Shown one piece after another: positions 50,402-60,916 of a stretch of DNA of 64,000 nt; the first letter of the stretch is position 1, and the number at the start of each line of letters is the position of its first letter. The stretch spans positions 5,084,001 to 5,148,000 of the forward strand of contig NZ_CP021978.1 in the NCBI RefSeq assembly GCF_004803895.1. Direction: 5' to 3'. The stretch is from Streptomyces hawaiiensis (GTDB taxonomy: Bacteria > Actinomycetota > Actinomycetes > Streptomycetales > Streptomycetaceae). Below the pieces are notes generated by a model. That model saw nothing but the letters and a program-made list of their open reading frames with translations, did no database searches and had not been told where the DNA came from. A program made the position numbers and the translations under genes.

Positions 50402-52047
50402 GCGCAACAGCCGTCCACAGCCTGTGGACAACCGCGGCCGAGCCGATCACCAAGATCGACGCGCCGAAGTTCGAGTACGGACAGTTGTCGCCGACCCTGA
50501 TCGTCGTCGGTGCGGCGATCGTCGGGATCCTGATCGAGGCGTTCGTCCCGCGAAAGTCGCGTTACTACGCCCAGATGTTCGTGTCCGTCGTCGCGCTCGC
50601 CGCCGCCTTCGCCGCGGTCGTGGCGCTCGCGGCCGACGGGTACGGCACGACCAAGGCGCGCATCGCGGCGATGGGCGCGATCGCCGTCGACGGGCCGGCC
50701 CTGTTCCTGCAGGGCACGATCCTGCTGGTGGCGCTGGTGGGCCTGTTCACCTTCGCCGAGCGGCGCCTCGACCCGGTGGTGCACGGCAACCGCGTCGACT
50801 CCTTCGCCGCGCAGGCCGCGTCCGTGCCGGGCAGCGAGAGCGAGAAGGCCGCGGTCAAGGCCGGGTTCACCACCACCGAGGTGTTCCCGCTGCTGCTGTT
50901 CGCCGTCGCCGGCATGCTGATCTTCCCGGCGGCCAACGACCTGCTGACGCTGTTCGTCGCGCTGGAGGTCCTCTCCCTGCCGCTGTACCTGCTGTGCGCG
51001 CTGGCCCGCCGCAAGCGGCTCATGTCGCAGGAGGCGGCGGTCAAGTACTTCCTGCTCGGCGCCTTCGCCTCCGCGTTCACCCTGTTCGGCATCGCCCTGC
51101 TCTACGGCTACGCGGGCTCGATGTCGTACGCGACGATCGCGCAGGTCGTCGAGGGCACCGTGCAGGACGTCAACCCGGCGCTCGCCGACACCATGGGCAA
51201 CGACGCGCTGCTGCTGATCGGCGCCGCGCTGCTGGTGATGGGCCTGCTGTTCAAGGTGGGCGCGGTGCCCTTCCACATGTGGACGCCGGACGTGTACCAG
51301 GGCGCGCCGACGCCGGTGACCGGGTTCATGGCGGCGGCGACGAAGGTGGCGGCGTTCGGCGCGCTGCTGCGGCTGCTGTACGTCGTGCTGCCGGGCCTGC
51401 GCTGGGACTGGCGGCCGGTCATGTGGGCCGTGGCCATCGTCACCATGCTGGGCGGTGCGATCGTCGCGATCACGCAGACCGACATCAAGCGGCTGCTGGC
51501 GTACTCGTCGATCGCGCACGCCGGGTTCATCCTCGCGGGTGTCATCGCGACCACGCCCGACGGTGTCTCGTCGGTGCTGTTCTACCTGGCGGCGTACTCG
51601 TTCGTGACGATCGGCGCCTTCGCGGTGGTCACCCTGGTCCGCGACGCGGGCGGTGAGGCGACGCACCTGTCCAAGTGGGCGGGGCTCGGCCGACGCTCGC
51701 CGCTGGTGGCGGCCGTGTTCGCGGTGTTCCTGCTGGCCTTCGCGGGCATTCCGCTGACGTCCGGCTTCACCGGGAAGTTCGCCGTGTTCAAGGCGGCGGC
51801 GGAGGGCGGGGCCGCCCCGCTCGTCGTCATCGGTGTGATCTCGTCGGCGATCGCGGCGTTCTTCTACATCCGCGTCATCGTGCTGATGTTCTTCAGCGAG
51901 CCGCGGCCGGAGGGCCCGACGGTGGCCGTGCCGTCGCCGCTGACGATGACGGCGATCGGGGTGGGCGTGGCGGTCACGCTGGTGCTCGGTGTGGCGCCGC
52001 AGTACTTCCTGGATCTGGCGGGGCAGGCGGGCGTGTTCGTCCGCTGA
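50398..52047 (+). CDS. nuoN: NADH-quinone oxidoreductase subunit N
   Basis: The 549-residue antiporter-like subunit, last of the operon, has about fourteen helices, including LFVALEVLSLPLYLLCAL, LLFKVGAVPFHMWTPDVYQG with the key Lys, and RLLAYSSIAHAGFILAGV. GTG 50398 overlaps the nuoM stop. A clear hairpin lies 20 bases after the stop. No further gene is appended to the operon. Confidence 0.96.
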   Translation: MSATAVHSLWTTAAEPITKIDAPKFEYGQLSPTLIVVGAAIVGILIEAFVPRKSRYYAQMFVSVVALAAAFAAVVALAADGYGTTKARIAAMGAIAVDGPALFLQGTILLVALVGLFTFAERRLDPVVHGNRVDSFAAQAASVPGSESEKAAVKAGFTTTEVFPLLLFAVAGMLIFPAANDLLTLFVALEVLSLPLYLLCALARRKRLMSQEAAVKYFLLGAFASAFTLFGIALLYGYAGSMSYATIAQVVEGTVQDVNPALADTMGNDALLLIGAALLVMGLLFKVGAVPFHMWTPDVYQGAPTPVTGFMAAATKVAAFGALLRLLYVVLPGLRWDWRPVMWAVAIVTMLGGAIVAITQTDIKRLLAYSSIAHAGFILAGVIATTPDGVSSVLFYLAAYSFVTIGAFAVVTLVRDAGGEATHLSKWAGLGRRSPLVAAVFAVFLLAFAGIPLTSGFTGKFAVFKAAAEGGAAPLVVIGVISSAIAAFFYIRVIVLMFFSEPRPEGPTVAVPSPLTMTAIGVGVAVTLVLGVAPQYFLDLAGQAGVFVR

Positions 52048-52066
52048 CGTCCCCGTACGCCTCGGT

Positions 52067-52097
52067 GGGACCCGGCCTCCTACGGGAGCCGGGTCCC
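52067..52097 (+). terminator. Terminator hairpin of the nuo operon
   Basis: GGGACCCGGC and GCCGGGTCCC form a perfect 10-bp stem with an 11-base loop, 20 bases after the nuoN stop. No U-run follows, as is common in Streptomyces. It may also serve the pseudogene ending at 52111 on the other strand. Confidence 0.7.
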
Positions 52098-52110
52098 GCG
52101 GCGTTTCGGA

Positions 52111-52430
52111 TCAGGGACAGGTCACCCTGGGGTTCCAGGGGTGGAAGACGCCTCTGGGGTTGTCCTTGAAGATCCAGGCCCGCAGCGTGTAGACGACACC
52201 CAGACCGGGGATCTCCTCCGGCCCGTCGAAGTGCCGGTCGCCGAACATGACCGGGCGGTCCCGGCCCGTCTCCACCTTCTGGTCGGCGTCCCGGACGATC
52301 CACTCCACGGGCTCCGGCGCGCAGCCTGCCGTGCTTGTCCCTGTGGTGGACGACTGCGGCGGGTTTCACCGGATCGGTGGAGTTGATGAGCCTCCCTTGA
52401 CGTAGTGGTAGCCCATGCCGCCTTCTCCTG
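52111..52430 (-). pseudogene. Frameshifted secreted-protein-like gene
   Basis: Three pieces of one protein lie in order on the minus strand but in different frames: GEGGMGYHYVKGG near 52395-52430, INSTDPVKPAAVVHHRDKHG near 52330-52390, and VEWIVRDADQKVETG through HPWNPRVTCP at 52111-52310. Joined, they read like the C-terminal region of a small exported family with a GYHYVN-type start and a WxxNPxG...PWNP end. At least two frameshifts separate them, and no start or signal peptide is found upstream because recQ begins there. It is not likely to be functional. Confidence 0.6.
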
Positions 52431-52578
52431 CCAGGCGGGCCGTCCATTGGGCTGAGTCGAACGCGAGTATGGGCACGTCGCCTCGACCGGGCGGGACCTG
52501 TGGATAACTCCGGGGCTGTCGGTGCGGGCGCCTATGGTGGACGCAGTGGTCGAGGAGCGACGCACGGGGGACGCAACG

Positions 52579-54669
<2,091 letters not shown>

Positions 54670-54713
54670 AGCCGGACCCCGGCCGGGTCAGACGGGCAGG
54701 GGGGCCGGACCGG

Positions 54714-57542
54714 TCACAACGCCCGTCCCGCGTACGCCCTGACATCCGCGTCGGAGTCCGTCGTCGCCGTGGCGAGGGCCGCCCGGGCCTCCTCGGTGGT
54801 GCGGTGCCGGGTCAGGGCCAGGACGGCGGCTTTGCGGACGTCGGCGTTGGGGTCCGCCAGAGCCTTGGCGAGGGCCGGGACGGCCATGTCGGGGTCGGCG
54901 ACGGACAGGGCCGTGGCGGCTCCGGCCCGGACCTGCCAGGCCGGCTCGGACAGGGCGGTCACGGCGCGTGCGGTGATTGGTGCCGGGCAGCCGGTGGTCC
55001 CGAGCGCTCCGTAGGCCGCTGCCCGCACCAGAGCATCGGGGTCGTCGAGGAGGCCGGTGAGGGCCGCCTCGATCGCACCGGCGGTGGGATCGGCGCCGGC
55101 CCGGGCGTCATCCGCCGGCCGCTCGGCACCCACCGTGGCCAGGCCCTTGGCGAGCGCGACCCGGACCTCGCGGGAAGGGTCGGCGCCCGCCGCACGGGCC
55201 AGTTCACCGGCGGCGTCGACGGACACCAGGGCGCGTACGGCCTCGATGCGGACGGCGATGTCGGAGTCGGCGAGGGAGCCCGCGAACAGGGCGGCGTCTC
55301 CGAGGCGCAGGGCGCGCAGGACGTCCAGGGCCGCGGCGCGGACCACCGGGTCCGGCTCTGCCAGCGCGGCGGCGAGGCCGTCGCGCAGGTCGGGCTCGGC
55401 CGGGAGCGTCTCGACGAGCTCGCGCAGTGACGCGGCCGCGGCGGCACGCACCTCCGCGGCGGTGTCGCGCAGGGCGGAGGCGAGGGCGCTGCCCGTCCCC
55501 GGCGGGAGGGTCTCGGTGAGCACGGCGACGGCCTCGCGGCGAACAGCGGGCGCGGAGTCGGTCAAGTACGGCTGAAGGGCGTCGAGTTCGGGCTCCTCCT
55601 CGGCGAGGGCGACGAGTTCGAGCAGTCGGGCGGAGGACCGCTCGCCGGAAGGCACAGGGGCCGAGGCCCGCGGTGCCGGAGTCCGCTCCGGATCCGCCGC
55701 CCCCGCTGTCGCCCCCACCGGGGCCGCGACCGGCGCCACGTCCCGCGAGCCCGCCATGGCCACATCCTCGGCGTGGACCTCGCCGAGGGCACGAGACGGG
55801 CCGCCGACGGGATCGAAACCGTCGACGGGAACGAGATAGGGAGCCACGGGCCGGGCCGTGAACTCCATCGCACCAGAGGGGGACTTGTGCAGATCTAGGT
55901 GGTGGAACCAGGACGCGTCATCGCGCCGGGGGTGATCGAGGCGGTCGTGGTAGAGGCCCCAGCGGGACTCCGTGCGGGCCAGGGAGGACCGCGCGGCCAT
56001 CTCCGCGCAGTCGCGGATGAAGGTGACCTCGGCGCAGCGCATCAGCTCGTGCGCGGTGCGGGCCCCCATCGCCGCGATGTCGGTGTGCATCCGCTCGAAC
56101 GCCTCCAACGCCAGCGACAGCCGGGCGCCGGACTTGGGCGGGGCCACGTAGTCGTTCACGAAGCGGCGCAGCTTGTACTCGACCTGGGGCTGCGGCGGGC
56201 CGTCGGGGTTGCGCAGCGGGCGGTAGATCAGCTCGTGCGCCTCCCGGAGCTGCTCCGCGGGCAACTCGCCCGCGTAGGCCTGGTACCGGGACGCGTCCGC
56301 TCCCGCGAGGTCGCCGAAGACGAACGCTCCGATCATGTAGTTGTGCGGCACGCAGGCCAGGTCACCGGCCGCGTACAGCCGGGGCACGGTCGTACGGGCG
56401 TGGTCGTCGACGCGGACGCCGGAGGCGGAGTGGCCGCCGCACAGGCCGATCTCGGAGATGTGCATCTCGACGTCGTGGGTGCGGTAGTCGTGGCCGCGGC
56501 CGGAGTGGAAGGTGCCGCGGGTGGGGCGCTCGGTGGAGTGCAGGATCGTCTCCAGGGCCGAGACCGACTCCTCGGGGAGATGGCTCAGCTTCAGGTAGAC
56601 GGGGCCCCGGTCGGAGGCGACCTCGGCCGCGAACTCGGCCATCATCTGGCCCGACCAGTAGTCGGAGTCCACGAAGCGTTCGCCGTGCCGGTTGACCTGG
56701 TAGCCGCCGAAGGGGTTGGCGACGTAGGCGCAGGCCGGGCCGTTGTAGTCCTTGATCAGCGGGTTGATCTGGAAGCACTCGATGCCGGTGAGCTCGGCGC
56801 CCGCGTGGTAGGCCATGGCGTAGCCGTCGCCCGCGTTGGTGGGGTTCTCGTAGGTGCCGTAGAGGTAACCGGAGGCGGGCAGGCCGAGGCGGCCGCAGGC
56901 GCCGGTGGCGAGGATGACCGCGCCCGCGCGGACCTGGACGAACTGCCCGGTGCGGGTGTTGAATCCGGCTGCCCCGACAGCGCGCCCCTCCGCCGTGAGG
57001 ACGCGCACCGGCATGACCCGGTTCTCGATGCGGATCCTCTCCCGCATCTCGCGCCGCCGCAGCTGCCGGTAGAGGACCTTCTTGACGTCCTTGCCCTCCG
57101 GCATCGGCAGTACGTAGGAGCCGGAGCGGTGCACCTGGCGGACGGAGTAGTCGCCGTGCTCGTCCTTCTCGAACTTCACGCCGTAGGACTCCAGCCGCTG
57201 CACCATGTCGAAGCCGCGGGTGGCTGTCTGGCGGACGGTGGACTGGTCGACGATGCCGTCGTTGGCGCGGGTGATCTCGGCGACGTAGTCGTCGGGCTCG
57301 GCCCGGCCCGGTATGACCGCGTTGTTGACGCCGTCCATGCCCATGGCGAGCGCGCCGGAGTGGCGGACGTGGGCCTTCTCCAGCAGCAGCACGTTCGCGC
57401 CGTGCTCGGCGGCGGTCAGGGCGGCCATGGTGCCGGCGGTGCCGCCGCCGATGACGAGGACGTCGCAGGTCAGTTCCTCGGCGTCGGCGAGCGACGGGAC
57501 GGCCAGGGGGGCGTCCGCAGGGGGGTTCACGGAGGTGGTCAC
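54714..57542 (-). CDS. AprA/fumarate-reductase-type flavoprotein with C-terminal HEAT repeats
   Basis: This 942-residue protein has two parts. Residues 1 to about 600 are an FAD flavoprotein: dinucleotide motif VLVIGGGTAGTMAAL, HSGALAMGMDGVNNAV, a GxxxxHRSGSYVLP segment, ILATGACGRLG and the second FAD motif RLYAAGDLACVPHNYM with GAFVFGDLAG. The layout is closest to adenylylsulfate reductase AprA and fumarate reductase subunits. After a Pro/Ala-rich linker, residues about 635-942 are seven or so HEAT/PBS-lyase-like repeats (for example DPVVRAAALDVLRAL and NADVRKAAVLAL). GTG 57542 follows AAAGGCACC. It ends an operon with the ABC transporter and an AprB-like ferredoxin, its likely electron partner. 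Confidence 0.87.
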   Translation of the reverse strand: MTTSVNPPADAPLAVPSLADAEELTCDVLVIGGGTAGTMAALTAAEHGANVLLLEKAHVRHSGALAMGMDGVNNAVIPGRAEPDDYVAEITRANDGIVDQSTVRQTATRGFDMVQRLESYGVKFEKDEHGDYSVRQVHRSGSYVLPMPEGKDVKKVLYRQLRRREMRERIRIENRVMPVRVLTAEGRAVGAAGFNTRTGQFVQVRAGAVILATGACGRLGLPASGYLYGTYENPTNAGDGYAMAYHAGAELTGIECFQINPLIKDYNGPACAYVANPFGGYQVNRHGERFVDSDYWSGQMMAEFAAEVASDRGPVYLKLSHLPEESVSALETILHSTERPTRGTFHSGRGHDYRTHDVEMHISEIGLCGGHSASGVRVDDHARTTVPRLYAAGDLACVPHNYMIGAFVFGDLAGADASRYQAYAGELPAEQLREAHELIYRPLRNPDGPPQPQVEYKLRRFVNDYVAPPKSGARLSLALEAFERMHTDIAAMGARTAHELMRCAEVTFIRDCAEMAARSSLARTESRWGLYHDRLDHPRRDDASWFHHLDLHKSPSGAMEFTARPVAPYLVPVDGFDPVGGPSRALGEVHAEDVAMAGSRDVAPVAAPVGATAGAADPERTPAPRASAPVPSGERSSARLLELVALAEEEPELDALQPYLTDSAPAVRREAVAVLTETLPPGTGSALASALRDTAAEVRAAAAASLRELVETLPAEPDLRDGLAAALAEPDPVVRAAALDVLRALRLGDAALFAGSLADSDIAVRIEAVRALVSVDAAGELARAAGADPSREVRVALAKGLATVGAERPADDARAGADPTAGAIEAALTGLLDDPDALVRAAAYGALGTTGCPAPITARAVTALSEPAWQVRAGAATALSVADPDMAVPALAKALADPNADVRKAAVLALTRHRTTEEARAALATATTDSDADVRAYAGRAL

Positions 57543-57553
57543 CGGGGTGCCTT

Positions 57554-58420
57554 TCACGTACCGAGCGAGGTGAGGACGTCGCGCCGCAGGGCCACGCGCG
57601 CCGGGTCGTCGTGTGCGCCGCGCTCGCGCGGGCGGGGGATGCACCGGACGGCGAGGAGGCCGCCCGCGCCGAGCAGGGCCACGCGGTCGCCGAGGAACAG
57701 GGCCTCGTCCACGTCGTGGGTGACGAAGACGACGGTGGCGCCCGTTCCCTGGAGCACCTCCACCAGCAGGTCCTGCATGCCTGCGCGGGTCTGCGCGTCG
57801 AGCGCCCCGAACGGCTCGTCCATCAGGACGGCGCGCGGGCGTCCGGCCAGGGCGCGGGCCAGCTGGACGCGCTGGCGCTGCCCGCCCGAGACCCGGTGCG
57901 GCAACTGCCGTGCCTGCGAACCGAGTCCGACCCGCTCCAGCCACGCCTGGGCCTGCGTCCGGCGCTCGGCGCGGGGCACACCGCGGATGGCGAGGGGGAG
58001 TTCGACGTTGGCGCGCAGGGTGCGCCAGGGGAGCAGGGCGTCCTCCTGGAAGACCAGGGCGCGGTCGGCCGAGGGGCCGGTCAGCGGGTGCCCGTCCTGG
58101 GTGATCTCGCCGGTGAGCGGCGACAGCAGGCCGGCCAGGGTGCGCAGCAGGGTGGACTTCCCGCAGCCCGAGGGGCCGACGACGCTGAGGATCTCGCCGG
58201 GGGCGATGTCCAGGTCGACCGCGTCCAGGGCCGGCGCGCCGGGGCGGCCGAGGGAGGCTGCGGCGAGGGTGAGCCGGGTCCCGCGCCCCGGGGCGGCGGG
58301 GGCGGCCTCGGACGGGGTGTTCCGGACCGCCTCGGGCGAGGTGTTCCGGACGGACTCCGACGAGGTGTTCGGGGCGGCCCCGGGCGGGGTGTTCGAGACG
58401 GTCTCAGACGAGGTGCTCAT
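57554..58420 (-). CDS. ABC transporter ATP-binding protein (sulfonate/nitrate/taurine type)
   Basis: The 288-residue ATPase has Walker A VVGPSGCGKSTLLRTLAGL, Q-loop LVFQEDALLPWRTL, signature VSGGQRQRVQLARALA, Walker B VLMDEPFGALD and the switch His in VFVTHDVDEALFLGD. The DALLPW Q-loop and overall length are typical of SsuB/TauB/NrtD proteins. The first 45 residues are an unusual Ser/Thr/Pro/Ala repeat region encoded by 24-bp repeats. It overlaps the permease gene by 17 bases and lies 11 bases before the flavoprotein gene. Confidence 0.92.
   Translation of the reverse strand: MSTSSETVSNTPPGAAPNTSSESVRNTSPEAVRNTPSEAAPAAPGRGTRLTLAAASLGRPGAPALDAVDLDIAPGEILSVVGPSGCGKSTLLRTLAGLLSPLTGEITQDGHPLTGPSADRALVFQEDALLPWRTLRANVELPLAIRGVPRAERRTQAQAWLERVGLGSQARQLPHRVSGGQRQRVQLARALAGRPRAVLMDEPFGALDAQTRAGMQDLLVEVLQGTGATVVFVTHDVDEALFLGDRVALLGAGGLLAVRCIPRPRERGAHDDPARVALRRDVLTSLGT
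58305..58420 (-). repeat. 24-bp tandem repeat at the start of the ABC ATPase gene
   Basis: Nearly five 24-base units (GCCTCGGACGGGGTGTTCCG-like, plus four bases, read on the plus strand) encode an eight-residue motif such as SEAVRNTP/SESVRNTS. The last unit contains the start codon, and the units are diverged from each other by a few bases. Frame is kept for any copy number. Confidence 0.85.
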
Positions 58421-59282
58421 CGCGTGCCTCCTCGGATCGGGCCCCGCCGGGGACGGCGGCGGGGGCGGCCGGTGCCGGCTTCACGGACCGGTGGGGCCGG
58501 GGCGGCCGGGCGCCTGGCACGTACGCGGTGCGGGGCAGCCAGCGGGTGAGGCGGCGGCCCAGCAGTTCCACGGCCGTGGAGGTGAGCCAGCCGAGGACAC
58601 CGATGGTGACCATGCCGACGAACACACCGGGGTAGTCGACGACGGTGTAGTCCTGCCAGGTGCGGTAACCGACGCCGTACTGGCCGGAGATCATCTCGGC
58701 GGAGATCACACAGATCCACGAGACGCCGATGCCGACGGACAGCCCGCCGAACACACCGGGCAGCGCGCCCGGCAGGACGACCGAGCCGAGGATCCGCCAC
58801 CGGCCGCCGCCCATCGTGCGCACCGCCTCCTCCCACACGGGAGACAGCGCGCGCACCGCGTGCCGGGTGGAGACCAGGACCGGGAAGAAGGCGGCGGTGC
58901 AGGTGATGAAGACGATGCCCTGCTCGTTGGAGGGGAACAGCAGGATCGCGACGGGGACCAGGGCGATGGCCGGGATCGGGCGGATCACCTCCAGCACCGG
59001 GCCGAGCAGGTCCTCGGCCAGTCGCGAGCGCGCCACGAGCACGCCCGTGGCCACACCGAGGACGGCGGCCAGCAGGAAGCCGGTGAGAATCCGGGTGAGG
59101 CTGTCGGTGAGGTCCGTCCAGTAGTCCGGCCCGGACACCCGGGCGGCGAAGGCCCGGGCCACGTCGGTGACCGTCGGGAACTGGGAGAAGCGCAGCCACA
59201 GGTCGATGTTCAGGCTGGTCAGCGCCTGCCACAGGCCCAGCGCGGCGGCCAGCGACACCACGCGGAGCGCATACCGCTTCAC
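58404..59282 (-). CDS. ABC transporter permease (sulfonate/nitrate/taurine type)
   Basis: The 292-residue permease has six helices, with the EAA loop around EEAVRTMGGGRWRILGSVVLPGALPGVFGG, diagnostic of BPD-type permeases such as SsuC/TauC. VLEVIRPIPAIALVPVAILLF is another family hallmark. The C-terminal tail is Pro/Arg-rich. I use GTG 59282, which overlaps the stop of the binding-protein gene (GTGA); the frame further 5' is only a shadow. It is coupled at its 3' end to the ATPase gene. Confidence 0.92.
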   Translation of the reverse strand: MKRYALRVVSLAAALGLWQALTSLNIDLWLRFSQFPTVTDVARAFAARVSGPDYWTDLTDSLTRILTGFLLAAVLGVATGVLVARSRLAEDLLGPVLEVIRPIPAIALVPVAILLFPSNEQGIVFITCTAAFFPVLVSTRHAVRALSPVWEEAVRTMGGGRWRILGSVVLPGALPGVFGGLSVGIGVSWICVISAEMISGQYGVGYRTWQDYTVVDYPGVFVGMVTIGVLGWLTSTAVELLGRRLTRWLPRTAYVPGARPPRPHRSVKPAPAAPAAVPGGARSEEARDEHLV

Positions 59283-60640
59283 GAGGCCCGCTCCAGAGCG
59301 TCGGCGTACGGGACGACCCGCGCTCCGCCGTGGCCGGCGATGTACGCCTGCGCGGTGTCGGGGGCGACGAAGGACAGCAGTTTGGCGCCGTCGGCCACCC
59401 ACACGGCCTGGTCGGCGAACCAGAGGGTGCCGGTGGTGGTGTCGGGGACGTAGGCGGCGCGCAGGGAGTTCCGGTGCCCGGCCACGTAACGCAGCAGTGC
59501 GGAGGGGGAGTTGAAAGTGACGGTCTTCGAGGCGCCCTTGGGCCAGGCCTCACTCGCGGCCGGTGCGGGCTTCGTGGCGGAATGCCTGGCGTACGCCGCC
59601 GGTCCGAGGGCCTTCTTCACGTACTGGTCGTCGACGAAGGAGTCGACGTCCACGTCGCCGGTGAGCTTCGCCGACTTCAGGATCGACACGTCCTGCTTCA
59701 GCGCGGAGACGAGCCGGGGCCTGATGGCCGGGTCGAAGGTGGCGATGCCGTGAGCGCCGTTGTAGAGGTAGACGACCTCGGCGGGCAGGCCGGTCGCCTT
59801 CGCGACCTTCTCGGCGGCGTCCACCGGGTGGTCGTTCAGGTAGTCGGTGGCCTCCGCCTGGGCCTTCAGGAACGCCTCCAGCACGGCCGGGCGCTGCTTC
59901 GCGAAGTCCTCGCGGGCGGTGACGCCGTGAAAGGTGGGCAGGTTCAGCCGGGCACCGTCGTAGATCGCCTTCGCCTTGCCCTGGAAGGCGAGCAGGCCCG
60001 GCCAGGCGACGAACTGGGACAGCGCGTCCGTGCTGCCCGCCGCGAGGGCGGAGGCGCCGACGGAGGGCTGCTGGTTGAGCTTCTCGATGCCGCTGTCCGG
60101 GTTGATGCCGGCCCGCTGCAGGGCCCTTACGAGGGTGCCGTCGGCGGCCGAGCCGACGCTCGTGGAGACTTTCTTGCCCTTCAGGTCCTTCAGGGAGGTC
60201 AGCTTGGAACCGGGGGCGGTGACGATGGTGTTGAGGCCGCCGCGCAGGTTGTAGCCGGTGACCGACACCAGGCGTGTGGGGCTGTTCAGCTGCTTGCCGC
60301 GGGCCGCGTTGATGAGCAGGGGGAAGTCGCCCATCGAGCCGATGTCGATCTTCCCGGCTGTCATCTGGGCGGTGATGGGGGCGCCGGTGGCGTAGTCCTG
60401 CCAGTTCACCTTGTAGTGGATGCCGTCGTGCAGGGAGTTCAGCTGCTTCTCGAAGGCGCCGAGGGAGCGGAGCAGAGTGCCGGCCGTGACGGTGTTGATC
60501 GTCCTGGACTGGTAGCCGACGGTGACGGTGACCGTGGAGCCGCTGCCCGCCTCGGCGTCACCGCCGCAGGCGCTGAGCGGGAGCAGGAGAACGACGGCGG
60601 ATGTCGCGACTGCTGCGCGTTTCATGCTGGTTCGGGACAT
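59279..60640 (-). CDS. ABC substrate-binding lipoprotein with C-terminal NosL-like domain
   Basis: The 453-residue protein has a lipoprotein signal (lipobox LPLSAC, Cys25). A SsuA/TauA/NrtA-type binding domain covers about residues 35-345 (ITAQMTAGKIDIGSMGDFPLLINAA, GSAADGTLVRALQRAGI, PAVLEAFLKAQAEATDYLND). Residues about 365-450 form an additional small domain: VTFNSPSALLRYVAGH, AAYVPDTTTGTLWFADQAVWVADG, then FVAPDTAQAYIAGHGGARVVPY. This pattern (residues that hold back, a Trp strand, and a final Gly-Gly turn) resembles NosL. Such a fusion is unusual. The substrate is unknown; the family takes sulfonates, nitrate, cyanate or related small ions. ATG 60640 is used; ATG 60625 is also possible. 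Confidence 0.85.
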   Translation of the reverse strand: MSRTSMKRAAVATSAVVLLLPLSACGGDAEAGSGSTVTVTVGYQSRTINTVTAGTLLRSLGAFEKQLNSLHDGIHYKVNWQDYATGAPITAQMTAGKIDIGSMGDFPLLINAARGKQLNSPTRLVSVTGYNLRGGLNTIVTAPGSKLTSLKDLKGKKVSTSVGSAADGTLVRALQRAGINPDSGIEKLNQQPSVGASALAAGSTDALSQFVAWPGLLAFQGKAKAIYDGARLNLPTFHGVTAREDFAKQRPAVLEAFLKAQAEATDYLNDHPVDAAEKVAKATGLPAEVVYLYNGAHGIATFDPAIRPRLVSALKQDVSILKSAKLTGDVDVDSFVDDQYVKKALGPAAYARHSATKPAPAASEAWPKGASKTVTFNSPSALLRYVAGHRNSLRAAYVPDTTTGTLWFADQAVWVADGAKLLSFVAPDTAQAYIAGHGGARVVPYADALERAS

Positions 60641-60655
60641 GACGGTTCGGGCCTC

Positions 60656-60883
60656 TCACCGGAGCAGATAGGGCATGTTGACCGTGACGGCTCCGGTGGG
60701 GCAGCGGGCCGCGCACGGGCCGCAGTACCAGCACTCGTCGACATGCATGTAGGCCTTGCCGTTGCGCTCGTCGATGGCGAGGGAGTCCAGCGGGCACATG
60801 TCCACGCAGAGCGTGCAGCCGTCGATGCACTTCGACTCGTCGATGGTCACGGGCACGTCGGCCCGCTGGGGCACCAAGGGCAT
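60656..60883 (-). CDS. AprB-like 4Fe-4S ferredoxin
   Basis: The 75-residue protein has two Cys sets for [4Fe-4S] clusters: CIDGCTLCVDMCP and CWYCGPCAARCP. The phrase GKAYMHVDECWYCGPC followed by PTGAVTV matches the style of AprB, the electron-carrying subunit of adenylylsulfate reductase, though it lacks that protein's C-terminal extension. The first set has an extra residue (CxxxCxxCxxxCP). GGAG precedes the ATG by six bases. It lies between the regulator and the transporter genes of the operon and most likely feeds or receives electrons from the flavoprotein at its end. Confidence 0.9.
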   Translation of the reverse strand: MPLVPQRADVPVTIDESKCIDGCTLCVDMCPLDSLAIDERNGKAYMHVDECWYCGPCAARCPTGAVTVNMPYLLR

Positions 60884-60916
60884 GGCTGTCTCCAGGGATG
60901 TGCGCGAGCGGGTCGG

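Noticed and set aside
55899..59453. Plus-strand frame of 1184 codons opposite the flavoprotein and transporter genes
   Set aside because: Gly/Val/Asp/Arg low complexity; the minus strand has clear family motifs for four coupled genes.
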